Below are positions 18,938-27,722 of a DNA stretch of 64,000 bases, piece by piece. The first letter of the stretch is position 1, and each line of letters begins with the position of its first letter. The translations under genes were made by a program, and so were the position numbers. The stretch lies in the NCBI RefSeq assembly GCF_900187885.1, contig NZ_FYEK01000044.1, positions 62,001 through 126,000 of the forward strand. Direction: 5' to 3'. Source of the stretch: Thermoflexus hugenholtzii JAD2 (GTDB lineage Bacteria > Chloroflexota > Anaerolineae > Thermoflexales > Thermoflexaceae). The notes below the pieces were generated by a model. That model searched no databases. It was not told the DNA's origin and saw only the letters and a list, made by a program, of their open reading frames with translations.

Positions 18938-19708
18938 TCAACCCGGCTCGATCTCCACGCGACGCAACGCCAGAGCCTGAAGGGCGGGAACCGGAAGGAG
19001 CCCTGCGGAAAGACCGGCGACAGGATCCAGGATCAGGAACTGGTTGTCCATCCAGGCCACGAACCCCAAGGGGCCGGGGGGAGCGAAGGGCGCGCAATGG
19101 ACCTCTTCCCCATCCACTTCGAAAATCACCTGACGGCGTTCCCAGCGCAGGACGTAGCGATGCCATGCCATGAGATCGATCTCCAGAGGACGCTGAGAGA
19201 CCGCCATCCAGCGTGCGCTCAGGGAGAGGGCGATGCGGGCGAGGGGTGGGGCCTTCAGGAGCCGCCACAAGCCCTGCTGGAGCCACGCGGGGATCCGGAG
19301 GCGGGGGCCGGTCGGGCTGCGCCACACCATCGCCAGCCAGCCCCGCCCCACATCCTCAGGGGACAGCGCGATCCGGGAGGGAGGCGAGGCGAAGAAGAAC
19401 CAGGCCGCGGAGGGGGGGCCGATGAGCGCGCCCGGCATCACCCCGGCGTTCCAGAACCCGAACCCCGCTGTCCCCACCAGCGTTTCCACGGGATGGGAAA
19501 AGCGCGCCTCGACGATCAGGCGAACCGGCGGACGCCAGACGAAGCGGGTGCCTCCATAATCATCGAGCTGGGCGTCCGCATAGCGATCCCCGGGGCTGGG
19601 GAGCAGCATCAGATGGAGGGCCTCCGCGTCCGCAACGATCTGGGCGGCCCCCATGGTCATCCGCACCCATGGCCGGTCCGCCGGCTTCAGGGGCGCCCCC
19701 CGGTTCAT
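18938..19708 (-). CDS. Uncharacterised protein, possibly concanavalin/GH16-like beta-sandwich
   Basis: 256 residues from the ATG at 19708. No catalytic motif was recognised. The order of features (FGFWNAGVMPG, then LSLSARWMAVSQ, WHRYVLRWERRQVIFEVDGEEV, GFVAWMDNQFLIL) resembles concanavalin-like lectin/glucanase folds, in which a phrase like 'WHRYVLRWE...VIFEVDGE' marks the back sheet. No signal peptide is seen, so it is probably cytoplasmic. It lies 20 bp downstream of pgk and may be cotranscribed with it. Function unknown. Confidence 0.6.
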   Translation of the reverse strand: MNRGAPLKPADRPWVRMTMGAAQIVADAEALHLMLLPSPGDRYADAQLDDYGGTRFVWRPPVRLIVEARFSHPVETLVGTAGFGFWNAGVMPGALIGPPSAAWFFFASPPSRIALSPEDVGRGWLAMVWRSPTGPRLRIPAWLQQGLWRLLKAPPLARIALSLSARWMAVSQRPLEIDLMAWHRYVLRWERRQVIFEVDGEEVHCAPFAPPGPLGFVAWMDNQFLILDPVAGLSAGLLPVPALQALALRRVEIEPG

Positions 19709-19727
19709 ATGCCGAATCCCTGAGGCC

Positions 19728-20909
19728 TTACGAGGAGGACGGGCGATCGGCGAGGGCGGCGATCCCGGGGAGGGTGCGGCCCTCCAGGAACTCCAGGCTG
19801 GCCCCTCCACCGGTGGAGATGTGGGTGATGCGATCCGCGACGCCGGCGGCGTGCACGGCCGCTACCGAGTCTCCACCGCCCACAATGCTGACCGCCCCGC
19901 TCTCCGCCACGGCCCGAGCGATGGCGAAGGTCCCCTCAGCGAAGCGCGGGAACTCGAAGACCCCCATGGGCCCGTTCCAGACGATGAAGGCGGCCCGCCG
20001 GATCTCCTCGGCATAGCGGGCCACGGTCTGCGGCCCGATGTCCAGGATCCGCCATCCGTCCGGCACCTGATCCACCGGCACCACCCGGGCCCGGGCATCC
20101 GGGGCGAACGCGTCAGCGATCACCACATCCACCGGCAGCATCAGGCGTTCCCCGCCTTCCTGGAGGAGGCGCCGGGCGGTCTCCAGGGCCTCGTCCTCCA
20201 CCAGCGAATCGCCCACCCGGTAGCCCATGGCCTTCAAGAAGGTGTTGGCCATCCCACCGCCGATGAGCACGCGATCCGCCCGGGCGAGCAGGCTCTCGAT
20301 GACCCCGATCTTATCGGAGATCTTGGCCCCCCCGAGGATCGCCACAAAAGGCCGGCCCGGGTTCGTGAGGGCCTGGCTCAGGTAACGGATCTCTTTCTCC
20401 ATGAGGAAGCCGGCGACGACTGGGATGAAACGGGCGATGGCTTCGACCGAGGCGTGGGCGCGATGGGCTGCGCCGAAGGCGTCGTTCACGCACAGATCCC
20501 CCAGGCGGGCCAGCCGGCTGGCGAACTCGGGGTCGTTCTTTTCCTCTTCCGGATGGAACCGGAGGTTCTCCAGCAACAGCACCTGGCCGGGCTGCAGGGC
20601 CGCAGCCATCGCCTCCACCTCCGGGCCCACGCAGTCGGGGGCCATCTGGACCGGGCGGCCCAGCAGCTCGCTCAGGCGCTCGGCCACCGGGCGAAGGCTG
20701 AAGGCCGGGTCGGGCTTCTTCGGGCGGCCCAGGTGCGACATCACGATGAGGGCCGCGCCCTGGTCGAGGAGATACTGCAGCGTGGGCAGGGTCGCCCGGA
20801 TCCGCGTGTCGTCGGTCACCTTCCCGTCGGCGATGGGCACGTTGAAATCCACGCGGACCAGGACCCGGCGCCCGCGAACATCGACATCTCGCACCGTCAT
20901 CTTGTTCAT
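19728..20909 (-). CDS. pgk: Phosphoglycerate kinase
   Basis: 393 residues from the ATG at 20909, preceded by GGGGAGG. The N-terminal signature [25 protein letters not shown], and the C-terminal nucleotide-binding glycines ([13 protein letters not shown]) are all present. It transfers phosphate between 1,3-bisphosphoglycerate and ADP in glycolysis. It stands apart from other glycolytic genes; pyruvate kinase lies 12 kb away. Confidence 0.97.
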   Translation of the reverse strand: MNKMTVRDVDVRGRRVLVRVDFNVPIADGKVTDDTRIRATLPTLQYLLDQGAALIVMSHLGRPKKPDPAFSLRPVAERLSELLGRPVQMAPDCVGPEVEAMAAALQPGQVLLLENLRFHPEEEKNDPEFASRLARLGDLCVNDAFGAAHRAHASVEAIARFIPVVAGFLMEKEIRYLSQALTNPGRPFVAILGGAKISDKIGVIESLLARADRVLIGGGMANTFLKAMGYRVGDSLVEDEALETARRLLQEGGERLMLPVDVVIADAFAPDARARVVPVDQVPDGWRILDIGPQTVARYAEEIRRAAFIVWNGPMGVFEFPRFAEGTFAIARAVAESGAVSIVGGGDSVAAVHAAGVADRITHISTGGGASLEFLEGRTLPGIAALADRPSSS

Positions 20910-21101
20910 CGTGGATCCTCCCCGCTGAGCTGAGGGCTCAGGCCCCAAAAAGGTCACAAACCACCTGCGCACCACGTCTCCCCATTTTACCCGGACCCCC
21001 GGAGGCGCAGGCCATCTTCCTCACAGGATCCTCTGGAGCACCCTCACTTCACAATTACCGGAAGAGAGGCACAGGGACCAGTGACAAACGGAGGGCCGGT
21101 A

Positions 21102-21117
21102 TGTGAATTTTATCACA
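21102..21117. promoter_or_regulatory. CRP/FNR-type operator (TGTGA-N6-TCACA)
   Basis: TGTGA at 21102-21106 and TCACA at 21113-21117 with a 6-bp centre match the classical CRP half-sites exactly. Its centre is about 82 bp before the predicted gltA transcript start, a position used by class I CRP activators. Confidence 0.55.
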
Positions 21118-21155
21118 AACTGAGGGTTTAAGGGTCTGAGATGTCAAAAGGGGAG

Positions 21156-21184
21156 TTGCTTCCTGCTCCGGCTGGGGCTAAGAT
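21156..21184 (+). promoter_or_regulatory. gltA promoter (TTGCTT-N17-TAAGAT)
   Basis: TTGCTT at 21156-21161, a 17-bp spacer and TAAGAT at 21179-21184. The transcript would start near 21191 with a leader of roughly 125 bases. Confidence 0.65.
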
Positions 21185-21316
21185 GGATGTGGAGCGGAAA
21201 GGATTTGCTTTTCCGCACAGGGGGATCGCAAGGAGGGGCCGCTCGCTGGATCTGGGACAACGGAAGGGGGGAGGGGCAGCGAGGCCGGTGAACCTGAACC
21301 GAACGAGGAGGTTGTC

Positions 21317-22507
21317 ATGACCACGACAGCAGCCCCCCAGGAAGTGAAGTATATCGGGAAGCCGGGCGAGGTCTCCTTCGCCAAGGGCCTGGAAGGCGTG
21401 ATCGTCGCGGAGTCGGTGAAAAGCTACGTGGACGGAATCGCCGGCCGCCTGATCTATCACGGGATCCCCATTGAGGTCCTCGCCGAGAAGTCCACCTTCG
21501 AAGAGACCGCCTTCCTCCTCCTCTACGACAAGCTCCCCACCGAGGACGAGCTGGATGTCTACAAGATGCGCCTCCGCCAGTATCGGGAGATCCCGGACGA
21601 GGTCTATGACTTCATCTCCCGGGCCGGGCGTCGCTACAACTTCCATCCGATGTCGGTGTTGCGCACGGCCATCTCTATGCTGGCGGCCTTCGACGACTCC
21701 GCGGAAGAGGACACGATGATCGCCCACGAGCGGGAGGCCATCAAGCTGACCTCCCGCATCGCCACCGTGGTGGCCGCCATCGGGCGCGCCCGCAAGGGCC
21801 TCCCCCCGGTTCATCCCCGCCCCGACCTGAGCCACGCCGCCAATTTCCTTTACATGCTCTTTGGGGAGGAGCCGGACCCCTTCTACGCCCGGGTGATGGA
21901 CGTCATCCTCATCCTCCACGCGGATCACGAGTGCAACGCCTCCACCTTCACCGTGCGGGCCATCACCTCCACCCTGAGCGACATGTATTCGGCCGTGGTG
22001 GGAGGCATCGCCGCCCTCAAGGGTCCGCTCCATGGGGGCGCGAACGAGGAAGTGATGCACATGCTTCATGAGATCGGGGAGGTGGAGAACGCGGAGGCGT
22101 GGGTGCTCCGGGCCCTGGCCCGCAAGAAGAAGATCCCCGGCTTCGGCCATCGCGTCTACAAGACCTATGACCCCCGGGCGCACATCCTCAAGCAGTATGC
22201 CCTGGAGGTCACCCGGCGGGCCGGCACGGAGAAGTGGCTGCGGATGGCGGAGGTGATCGAGCGGGTGATGATCGAGCGGCTGGGCCAGAAGGGCATCCAG
22301 CCCAACGTGGACTTCTACTCGGGCATCGTGATGGCCTCCATGGGCATTGAGACCGCCCTCTTCACCCCGATCTTCGCCGTGGGGCGCATCGCCGGCTGGG
22401 TGGCCCACGCCCTGGAACAGCGGAAGGACAACCGCATCTACCGACCGCGCTTCTTCTACGTCGGCCCCGAGCACATGGAATACATCCCCATCGAGGAGCG
22501 CGGCTAA
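21317..22507 (+). CDS. gltA: Citrate synthase
   Basis: 396 residues with all main active-site regions: LHADHECNAST (about residues 200-210), GPLHGGANEEV (about 236), PGFGHRVYK (about 274) and NVDFYSGIV (about 335). It condenses oxaloacetate and acetyl-CoA to citrate; the family also includes 2-methylcitrate synthases, which are hard to separate by motif alone. GAGGAGG lies ahead of the ATG. It is monocistronic, with its own promoter and terminator. Confidence 0.95.
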   Translation: MTTTAAPQEVKYIGKPGEVSFAKGLEGVIVAESVKSYVDGIAGRLIYHGIPIEVLAEKSTFEETAFLLLYDKLPTEDELDVYKMRLRQYREIPDEVYDFISRAGRRYNFHPMSVLRTAISMLAAFDDSAEEDTMIAHEREAIKLTSRIATVVAAIGRARKGLPPVHPRPDLSHAANFLYMLFGEEPDPFYARVMDVILILHADHECNASTFTVRAITSTLSDMYSAVVGGIAALKGPLHGGANEEVMHMLHEIGEVENAEAWVLRALARKKKIPGFGHRVYKTYDPRAHILKQYALEVTRRAGTEKWLRMAEVIERVMIERLGQKGIQPNVDFYSGIVMASMGIETALFTPIFAVGRIAGWVAHALEQRKDNRIYRPRFFYVGPEHMEYIPIEERG

Positions 22508-22530
22508 GCGCTTCCGGGGCCCGAAACCAC

Positions 22531-22564
22531 AACGGGCGCGGCCCACGTTCGGGCCGCGCCCGTT
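22531..22564. terminator. Rho-independent terminator between gltA and the sugar-binding lipoprotein gene
   Basis: AACGGGCGCGGCCC (22531-22544) and GGGCCGCGCCCGTT (22551-22564) form a perfect 14-bp stem with a 6-base loop, followed by TCTTTC. It sits between convergent genes and probably stops gltA transcripts, perhaps both. Confidence 0.85.
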
Positions 22565-22602
22565 TCTTTCCCGGAACGCCATCGGCAGGGTTCTTCTTCA
22601 CC

Positions 22603-23880
22603 TCACTTGCACATCTTGTTCTCCACACAGGCCTTCTGGAGGGCTTCCATGGCCGCCTTGGCATCCCGGCTGGTCACGAAGTTAAAGATAATGTCGTTGA
22701 AGGCGGTGGCGAAGCCCTCCGGAGCGGCCGAGCCGTGGACCTCGCTCGGGATCAGCTGGTCCCGGGCGAAGTCGTCCATCGAGGACTGGAGATATACATC
22801 GAACTTGCTGCGATCGCAGTCCAGGCGGGCGCAGATGGAGCCCTTCTTGGGGTTGAAGGCCTCCTGGCCCTCCTTCGAGCCGCAGACCTTCAGCCAGGCG
22901 ATGGCCTGCTCCCGATGGGGAGCCTTCTTGGGCAGGCCGAAGGTGTCGGTCACCACCATGAAGAGCCCCTTGTTGTTCGGGGCAGGGACCCATCCATAGT
23001 CCACGCCCGGCTTGGCTCCCTTCGAGAGGAAATACCCGTGGGACCAGTCCCCCATGATCGTCATGGCCGCCTTGCCATCCAGGACCAGCTGGGTGGCCGA
23101 GTCCCAGGTGTGGGCGGCATGGTCTTCATTGACGTAATCCAGCATCCGCCCGAAGATCTCGAAGGCCTGGGCCACCTCCGGCCCCGTCCAGGGCGTCTGG
23201 CCGGTCCACAGGCCCCGGTATTTCTCCGCTCCCAGCACGCCCGCGAGGACCGTCTCGAAGAGGTGAGCAGCCTCCCACTTCAGCTTGTCCCCCAGGGCCA
23301 GTGGGGTCACCCCCTTGGCCTTGAGGGCCTCGGCCACCTGGAAGAACTCATCGAAGGTGGTGGGAGGCTGCAGGCCATACTGATCGAAGATCTTCTTGTT
23401 ATACCAGAGGACGTTGCCCCGGTGGACGTTGACGGGGACGGAGTAGATCTTCCCCTCGTAGCTGACCAGGTCGATCAGCTGCTTGGGGAACTTGTCCATC
23501 CACCCCTCGCTCTTCCACAAATCCGTGAGGTCCTCCATGTAGCCGGTCTTCACCCAGGTATCGATCAGCTCCGCCCCGCCGTGGACCTGGAAGGAATCCG
23601 GCGGGTCGCCGCCCAGCATGCGGGTCTTCAGCACGGCTTTGGCCTGGGCGCCGGCGCCGCCGGCAACGGCAGCGTTGATGATCTCCACGCCCGGATATTT
23701 CTGACGATAGACGGTGAACATCGCCTCCAGCCCTTCCGCCTCCCCGCCCGCCGTCCACCAGGAGAAAATCTCCAGCTTTTTGGCCGGGGCAGGAGTGGCC
23801 GGTTGGGCGCAGGCGGCCAGGAGCAGGGTGAGGATCAGCAACAGCGCTACCCAGAGGGACCAGCGATGGGACCGGGACAT
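22603..23880 (-). CDS. Sugar ABC transporter substrate-binding lipoprotein (family 1)
   Basis: 425 residues. A lipoprotein signal peptide ends in LLLAACAQ, with the lipidated cysteine near residue 24. The mature protein has the family 1 layout (IFSWWTAGGEAEGLEAMF; GGDPPDSFQVHGG; MGDWSHGYF), closest in pattern to glucose/mannose-binding proteins. AAAGGAGG precedes the start. No permease or ATPase gene lies nearby; both flanking genes are unrelated. It must work with a transporter encoded elsewhere. Confidence 0.9.
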   Translation of the reverse strand: MSRSHRWSLWVALLLILTLLLAACAQPATPAPAKKLEIFSWWTAGGEAEGLEAMFTVYRQKYPGVEIINAAVAGGAGAQAKAVLKTRMLGGDPPDSFQVHGGAELIDTWVKTGYMEDLTDLWKSEGWMDKFPKQLIDLVSYEGKIYSVPVNVHRGNVLWYNKKIFDQYGLQPPTTFDEFFQVAEALKAKGVTPLALGDKLKWEAAHLFETVLAGVLGAEKYRGLWTGQTPWTGPEVAQAFEIFGRMLDYVNEDHAAHTWDSATQLVLDGKAAMTIMGDWSHGYFLSKGAKPGVDYGWVPAPNNKGLFMVVTDTFGLPKKAPHREQAIAWLKVCGSKEGQEAFNPKKGSICARLDCDRSKFDVYLQSSMDDFARDQLIPSEVHGSAAPEGFATAFNDIIFNFVTSRDAKAAMEALQKACVENKMCK

Positions 23881-23953
23881 GGCAACCTCCTTTTCTCAGC
23901 GGGCGAACCTCAAGGCTGAGGGGAGCCGATGGCGTTCCGGATCCTCACCTGCT

Positions 23954-23981
23954 ATTCTAAACAGGGAAGAGAGGCTGTCAA
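23954..23981 (-). promoter_or_regulatory. Promoter of the sugar-binding lipoprotein gene (TTGACA-N16-TAGAAT)
   Basis: Minus-strand TTGACA at 23976-23981 and TAGAAT at 23954-23959, 16 bp apart, 74 bp ahead of the start codon. Confidence 0.75.
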
Positions 23982-24067
23982 GCCATCTCACACGCCGCAT
24001 CCGCCCTCCCCCTCCGGCTTCCGAAGCTCATAAGGGCCTGAAGGTGGATCCGTAAAGCGCACCCCAA

Positions 24068-24076
24068 TGGTATAAT
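24068..24076 (+). promoter_or_regulatory. Extended -10 promoter of the subtilase gene
   Basis: TGG followed directly by TATAAT (24071-24076) is an extended -10 element. No good -35 lies upstream, as is usual for this class. It is 37 bp before the ATG. Confidence 0.6.
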
Positions 24077-24112
24077 TTAGACGCTGTCGAATCCCATGAT
24101 CTGGAAGGTTCC

Positions 24113-25345
24113 ATGGGGCGGCGATGGTGGGTTCCCATCTTCGTTGTTTTAATGATCAGCGCCCTGGGTGGGGCGCCCCGCTTTCCTTCCCTGCAGGCCC
24201 TTCCCCCTGGCCACTATGTCCCGGATGAGCTCTTGGTGAAATTTGCCCCCGGTGCGGATCCGGCCGCCCTGGCTCACGCCTTCGGGTTCCGCCTCCACCA
24301 TCTCACCCGACTGGGGGTGTGGGTAGTAAAGGTTCCCCCTCAGGCGCTGGAGGCAGTGGGGACGGCTTTGAGCCGCCACCCGCTGGTGGAGTATGTGGAG
24401 CTGAACGGCATCGCCACAGCCTTCCTGGATCCCAACGATCCCTACGACAACACCACCTGCTACAACTCCTCGAAGGCGGGCTGCGTCTCCCAGTGGGCCT
24501 GGGGGAAGATCCAGGCGTATGCGGCGTGGGATCTGGTGACCGGCTCCGGCACCGTCCGCATTGCGGTCGTCGACACCGGGATCGATAACAGCCACCCGGA
24601 CCTCCCGCCGGTGGCGGATCAGTGGGACTTTGTGAACAACGATGGCATCGCGGAGGACGACAACGGTCACGGCACCCACGTGGCCGGGACCATCGGGGCT
24701 CTGACGAACAACGGGGTCGGCGTGGCGGGGATGAACTGGCAGGTCCAGCTCCTGGCCGCCAAGGTGCTGGACGCCAGCGGCTCGGGGACTTACGCCCAGG
24801 TGGCCGATGGCATCGTCTGGGCCGCTGATCACGGCGCGAAGGTCATCAACCTGAGCCTGGGCGGCTCCATCGGCTCGGCGACGCTGCGGAACGCAGTGGA
24901 CTACGCCTGGAACAAGGGGGCGGTGCTGGCATGCGCGGCAGGCAACAGCGGCTCCTCCGCCAAAACCTACCCGGCCGCTTATACGAACTGCATCGCCGTA
25001 GCGGCCACGGATGAGAACGACAACAAGGCCTCCTTCTCCAACTACGGCGCCAAATGGGTAGACGTCGCCGCGCCCGGCGTGCGCATCCTCTCCACCATGC
25101 CGGACACGCCGGTTTACCTGACCACCCAGTATGGCTACTTCACTACCTATGATGCTCTAAACGGGACCTCCATGGCGACGCCGCACGTGGCGGGGCTGGC
25201 CGGGCTGGTGTGGGCGACCGGTAAGTGCACCGCGAACGCCTGCGTGCGCCAGCGCATCGAGGCGAACGCGGATCGCATCCCGGGCACAGGCCGCTACTGG
25301 TATTGGGGGCGTATCAACGCCTACCGGGCCGTCAGCGCCCCGTAA
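24113..25345 (+). CDS. Secreted subtilisin-like serine protease (S8, thermitase-like)
   Basis: 410 residues: a signal peptide (residues 1-29), an I9-type propeptide (YVPDELLVKFAPGADPAALA to about residue 105) and an S8 catalytic domain with Asp in AVVDTGIDNSHPDL, His in NGHGTHVAGTIG and Ser in NGTSMATPHVAG. The oxyanion Asn is in ACAAGNSGS. It probably matures outside the cell by removing its propeptide. Several cysteines (CYNSSKAGC; CTANACV) may form disulfides, which suits an extracellular thermostable enzyme. Confidence 0.95.
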   Translation: MGRRWWVPIFVVLMISALGGAPRFPSLQALPPGHYVPDELLVKFAPGADPAALAHAFGFRLHHLTRLGVWVVKVPPQALEAVGTALSRHPLVEYVELNGIATAFLDPNDPYDNTTCYNSSKAGCVSQWAWGKIQAYAAWDLVTGSGTVRIAVVDTGIDNSHPDLPPVADQWDFVNNDGIAEDDNGHGTHVAGTIGALTNNGVGVAGMNWQVQLLAAKVLDASGSGTYAQVADGIVWAADHGAKVINLSLGGSIGSATLRNAVDYAWNKGAVLACAAGNSGSSAKTYPAAYTNCIAVAATDENDNKASFSNYGAKWVDVAAPGVRILSTMPDTPVYLTTQYGYFTTYDALNGTSMATPHVAGLAGLVWATGKCTANACVRQRIEANADRIPGTGRYWYWGRINAYRAVSAP

Positions 25346-25367
25346 GCCCGCGGGATCCCGAAGCCTC

Positions 25368-25410
25368 GGGGGCCGGGCGGGCCCGGAGGGCCCTGCCCGG
25401 CCCCCCTTTT
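25368..25410 (+). terminator. Terminator of the subtilase gene
   Basis: GGGGGCCGGGC (25368-25378) pairs perfectly with GCCCGGCCCCC (25395-25405) and is followed by CTTTT. The loop region can also pair internally. Confidence 0.75.
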
Positions 25411-25449
25411 CCGCCTGTTCCTCCCAATGAAGAGATGGCATTTGGGTTA

Positions 25450-25458
25450 TGATAGAAT
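25450..25458 (+). promoter_or_regulatory. Extended -10 promoter of yebC-ruvC
   Basis: TGA directly before TAGAAT (25453-25458) makes an extended -10 element about 42 bp before yebC. No clear -35 is seen. Confidence 0.5.
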
Positions 25459-25499
25459 TGCGAGAGAGCGGATTCCATCCCTCGCTGGAGGGGGCTTCG

Positions 25500-26261
25500 A
25501 TGGCAGGGCACAGCAAGTGGGCGAACATCAAACATCGCAAGGCGGCCATGGACGCCAAGCGCGGGCAGCTCTTCAGCCGTCTGACCCGCGAGCTGATCGT
25601 CGCAGCCCGGGAGGGAGGGCCTGACCCGGAGATCAACCTGCGCCTGCGGCTGGCCATCGAACGGGCCCGGGCGGCGAACATGCCCAAGGAGAACATCGAG
25701 CGGGCCATCCGGCGCGGCGCCGGCCTGGAGAAGGGAGCGGAGCAATTCGAGGAGCTGCTCTACGAAGGCTACGGCCCCCATGGGGTGGCTATCCTCGTGC
25801 GGGTGCTGACAGACAACCGGAACCGCACGGTGGCCGAGCTCCGCCGCATCTTCTCCCGCCACGGGGGGAGCCTGGCGGAATCGGGCGCGGTGATGTGGAA
25901 CTTCGAAAAGAAAGGCTACATCGCCATCCGCCCCGATGGCCAGGACCCCGAGCGCATCTTCGAGATGGCCATTGAGGCGGGCGCGGAGGACGTGGAGATC
26001 AGCGAGGACCTGGTGGAGATCTACACCGCCCCGGAGGACCTCCAGGCTGTGCGCCAGGCCCTGATGGCGGCCGGCCTCACCATCGACAACGCTGAGGTCA
26101 CCATGCGGCCCAAAACCCGGGTGGCCCTGGACGATCACGCCACCATGGCCGTGATGTCCCTGGTGGACGCCCTGGAGGAGCTGGACGATGTCCAGCAGGT
26201 CTACTCCAACCTGGAGATCTCCGACGAGCTGATCCGTAAATATGAGGCACAGGCCGCGTGA
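25500..26261 (+). CDS. yebC: YebC/PmpR family (TACO1-type) protein
   Basis: 253 residues beginning MAGHSKWANIKHRKAAMDAK, the family signature; the ATG at 25500 is set by that signature rather than by the longer ORF. YebC-family members act as DNA-binding regulators, and some help ribosomes through polyproline stretches. The stop overlaps the ruvC start by one base, so the two are translationally coupled, as in many bacteria where yebC sits with ruv genes. Confidence 0.95.
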   Translation: MAGHSKWANIKHRKAAMDAKRGQLFSRLTRELIVAAREGGPDPEINLRLRLAIERARAANMPKENIERAIRRGAGLEKGAEQFEELLYEGYGPHGVAILVRVLTDNRNRTVAELRRIFSRHGGSLAESGAVMWNFEKKGYIAIRPDGQDPERIFEMAIEAGAEDVEISEDLVEIYTAPEDLQAVRQALMAAGLTIDNAEVTMRPKTRVALDDHATMAVMSLVDALEELDDVQQVYSNLEISDELIRKYEAQAA

Positions 26262-26746
26262 TGCGGGTGCTGGGGATCGACCCGGGGATCGCGATCACCG
26301 GCTACGGACTGGTGGAGGAGCGGGAGGGGAGCCTGGAGGCCCTGGCCTATGGGGACATCCGGACGCCCGCGGGGGATCCGCTTCCCCAGCGTCTGCGCCA
26401 GCTCTATGAGGCCATCTGTTCTCTGATCGAAGCCCATCGCCCGGACGTCGCGGCCATCGAGCGGGTGTTCTTCGGGCGCAACGTCACCACCGCTTTCGCC
26501 GTCGGGCAGGCCCGCGGGGTCGCCCTCTTGGCCCTGGCCCAGGCGGAGATCCCGATCTACGAATACACCCCTGCGGACGTCAAACAGGCCCTGGTGGGAT
26601 ACGGGAGCGCTCCCAAGGCCCAGATCCAGGCGATGGTTCGCATGCTCCTTCACCTCCCGGAGATCCCCCGCCCGGACGACGTGGCCGACGCCCTGGCCGT
26701 AGCCATCTGTCACCTGAACCACGCCCGCCTCGCTGCCCTGCGCTGA
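26261..26746 (+). CDS. ruvC: RuvC, Holliday junction resolvase
   Basis: 161 residues. The catalytic acidic residues are visible: Asp7 in LGIDPGIAITGYG, Glu in AAIERVFFGRN (about 68) and the C-terminal pair in RPDDVADALAVA (about 140). The ATG overlaps the yebC stop (TGATG). It cleaves Holliday junctions with RuvAB. ruvA lies about 1 kb downstream, beyond an inserted receiver gene; ruvB is not in the window. Confidence 0.95.
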   Translation: MRVLGIDPGIAITGYGLVEEREGSLEALAYGDIRTPAGDPLPQRLRQLYEAICSLIEAHRPDVAAIERVFFGRNVTTAFAVGQARGVALLALAQAEIPIYEYTPADVKQALVGYGSAPKAQIQAMVRMLLHLPEIPRPDDVADALAVAICHLNHARLAALR

Positions 26747-26802
26747 GAAGGAAGGATCCGGCCCGCGAGGCCGCCCGCGGGCCCTCGCCTCCGGAGCGCA
26801 GC

Positions 26803-27684
26803 ATGATCGGCCCGATCCTAATCGTAGAAGATCAATCCCAGGAGGCCCAGGCGCTCTCCGAGCTGCTGCGCTGGAGCCTCCGCCCCGCCGTGGTGGCCCC
26901 CGATCTCCGCACGGCCCGGCGACGCCTGCTGGAGCTCCGCCCCTCCGTCATCGTCCTGGATCTCCACCTCCCGGATGGGGATGGGCTGGCCTGGTTGAAG
27001 GAGTTGCGCAGCCGGTCGTTCGGCTGGAACTTCACGATCCTGGTGGTCTCCGGGCGCACGGATCCGGATCAGATCGCCGAGGCCCTGCTGGCAGGGGCGG
27101 ATGACTACCTGACCAAGCCCTACGCGCCCCAGGAGCTGCTGGCCCGGATCGCGGTGGCGGAGCGCCTGGCCGCGCTGCGAGCCGGGTTCCGATGGCTGGT
27201 TGCTTTTCGACCTCCCCTGCCCGGCCCCGGGTGCTACACTTCCGCCGGGATCCTGATCCTGCGCTCCCCCGAAGGGAAAGATCGGGAAGCATTGCGGTTG
27301 GAATGGGCTTATGGCGTCCGCCATCTGCGGCAGGCGGACGGGATGCCGCTGCCCCTCCCGGACGGAAACCTCCTGGCCCTCTTCCTGAGCGTGGCCCGGG
27401 CGCTGGAGGCCCTTCGCTCCTTTCCCTTCCTCTGGACCGCCGTGCTCCACGTGGGCTCGGTGGAGCTGGGCTGGCTGGAAGCGCCCGGATTTGCCGCTGG
27501 AACCATCATCGGGGAGGCGGTTCGGGAAGCGCTCCGCCTGGCCTATCTGGCCCCAGCCGGGATGCGTCTGATCACGGAGGTGGCCTACGCCGCGCTGGCC
27601 TCACCGCCGCTTGCACGCCCATGGGAACCTGCCGCCCGCATCGCCGGGCTCCCCGCCCGAGAGCTCCCGGAGGGCGAACGGTAG
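26803..27684 (+). CDS. Response regulator: receiver domain plus degenerate cyclase-homology-like domain
   Basis: 293 residues. Residues 4-120 are a full receiver domain: acidic pair in VEDQSQEA, phosphoacceptor Asp in VIVLDLHLPDGDG (about 50), Ser/Thr in LVVSGRT and Lys in YLTKPYAPQEL. The remaining 170 residues have no named domain, but the end (LHVGSVELGW, TIIGEAVREALRLAYLAPAG, ITEVAYAAL) follows the order of class III nucleotide cyclases (IHTGEV, xIGDxVNxAARL, pG, xSE.xY). The catalytic Asn is replaced by Arg and the first metal Asp is not evident, so it is probably inactive. It sits between ruvC and ruvA. Confidence 0.7.
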   Translation: MIGPILIVEDQSQEAQALSELLRWSLRPAVVAPDLRTARRRLLELRPSVIVLDLHLPDGDGLAWLKELRSRSFGWNFTILVVSGRTDPDQIAEALLAGADDYLTKPYAPQELLARIAVAERLAALRAGFRWLVAFRPPLPGPGCYTSAGILILRSPEGKDREALRLEWAYGVRHLRQADGMPLPLPDGNLLALFLSVARALEALRSFPFLWTAVLHVGSVELGWLEAPGFAAGTIIGEAVREALRLAYLAPAGMRLITEVAYAALASPPLARPWEPAARIAGLPARELPEGER

Positions 27685-27722
27685 CCCGCGCAGTGAAGAT
27701 GCAAAACCCAGGGGGTGAGGGA

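Larger units (their letters stand above)
20910..21316. other. Divergent intergenic region pgk/gltA, 407 bp
   Basis: Holds the gltA promoter (21156-21184) and the CRP-like palindrome (21102-21117). A minus-strand TAAAAT at 20984-20989 could be the pgk -10, but its -35 is poor. AT content rises noticeably around 21050-21130 compared with the surrounding genes. Confidence 0.5.
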
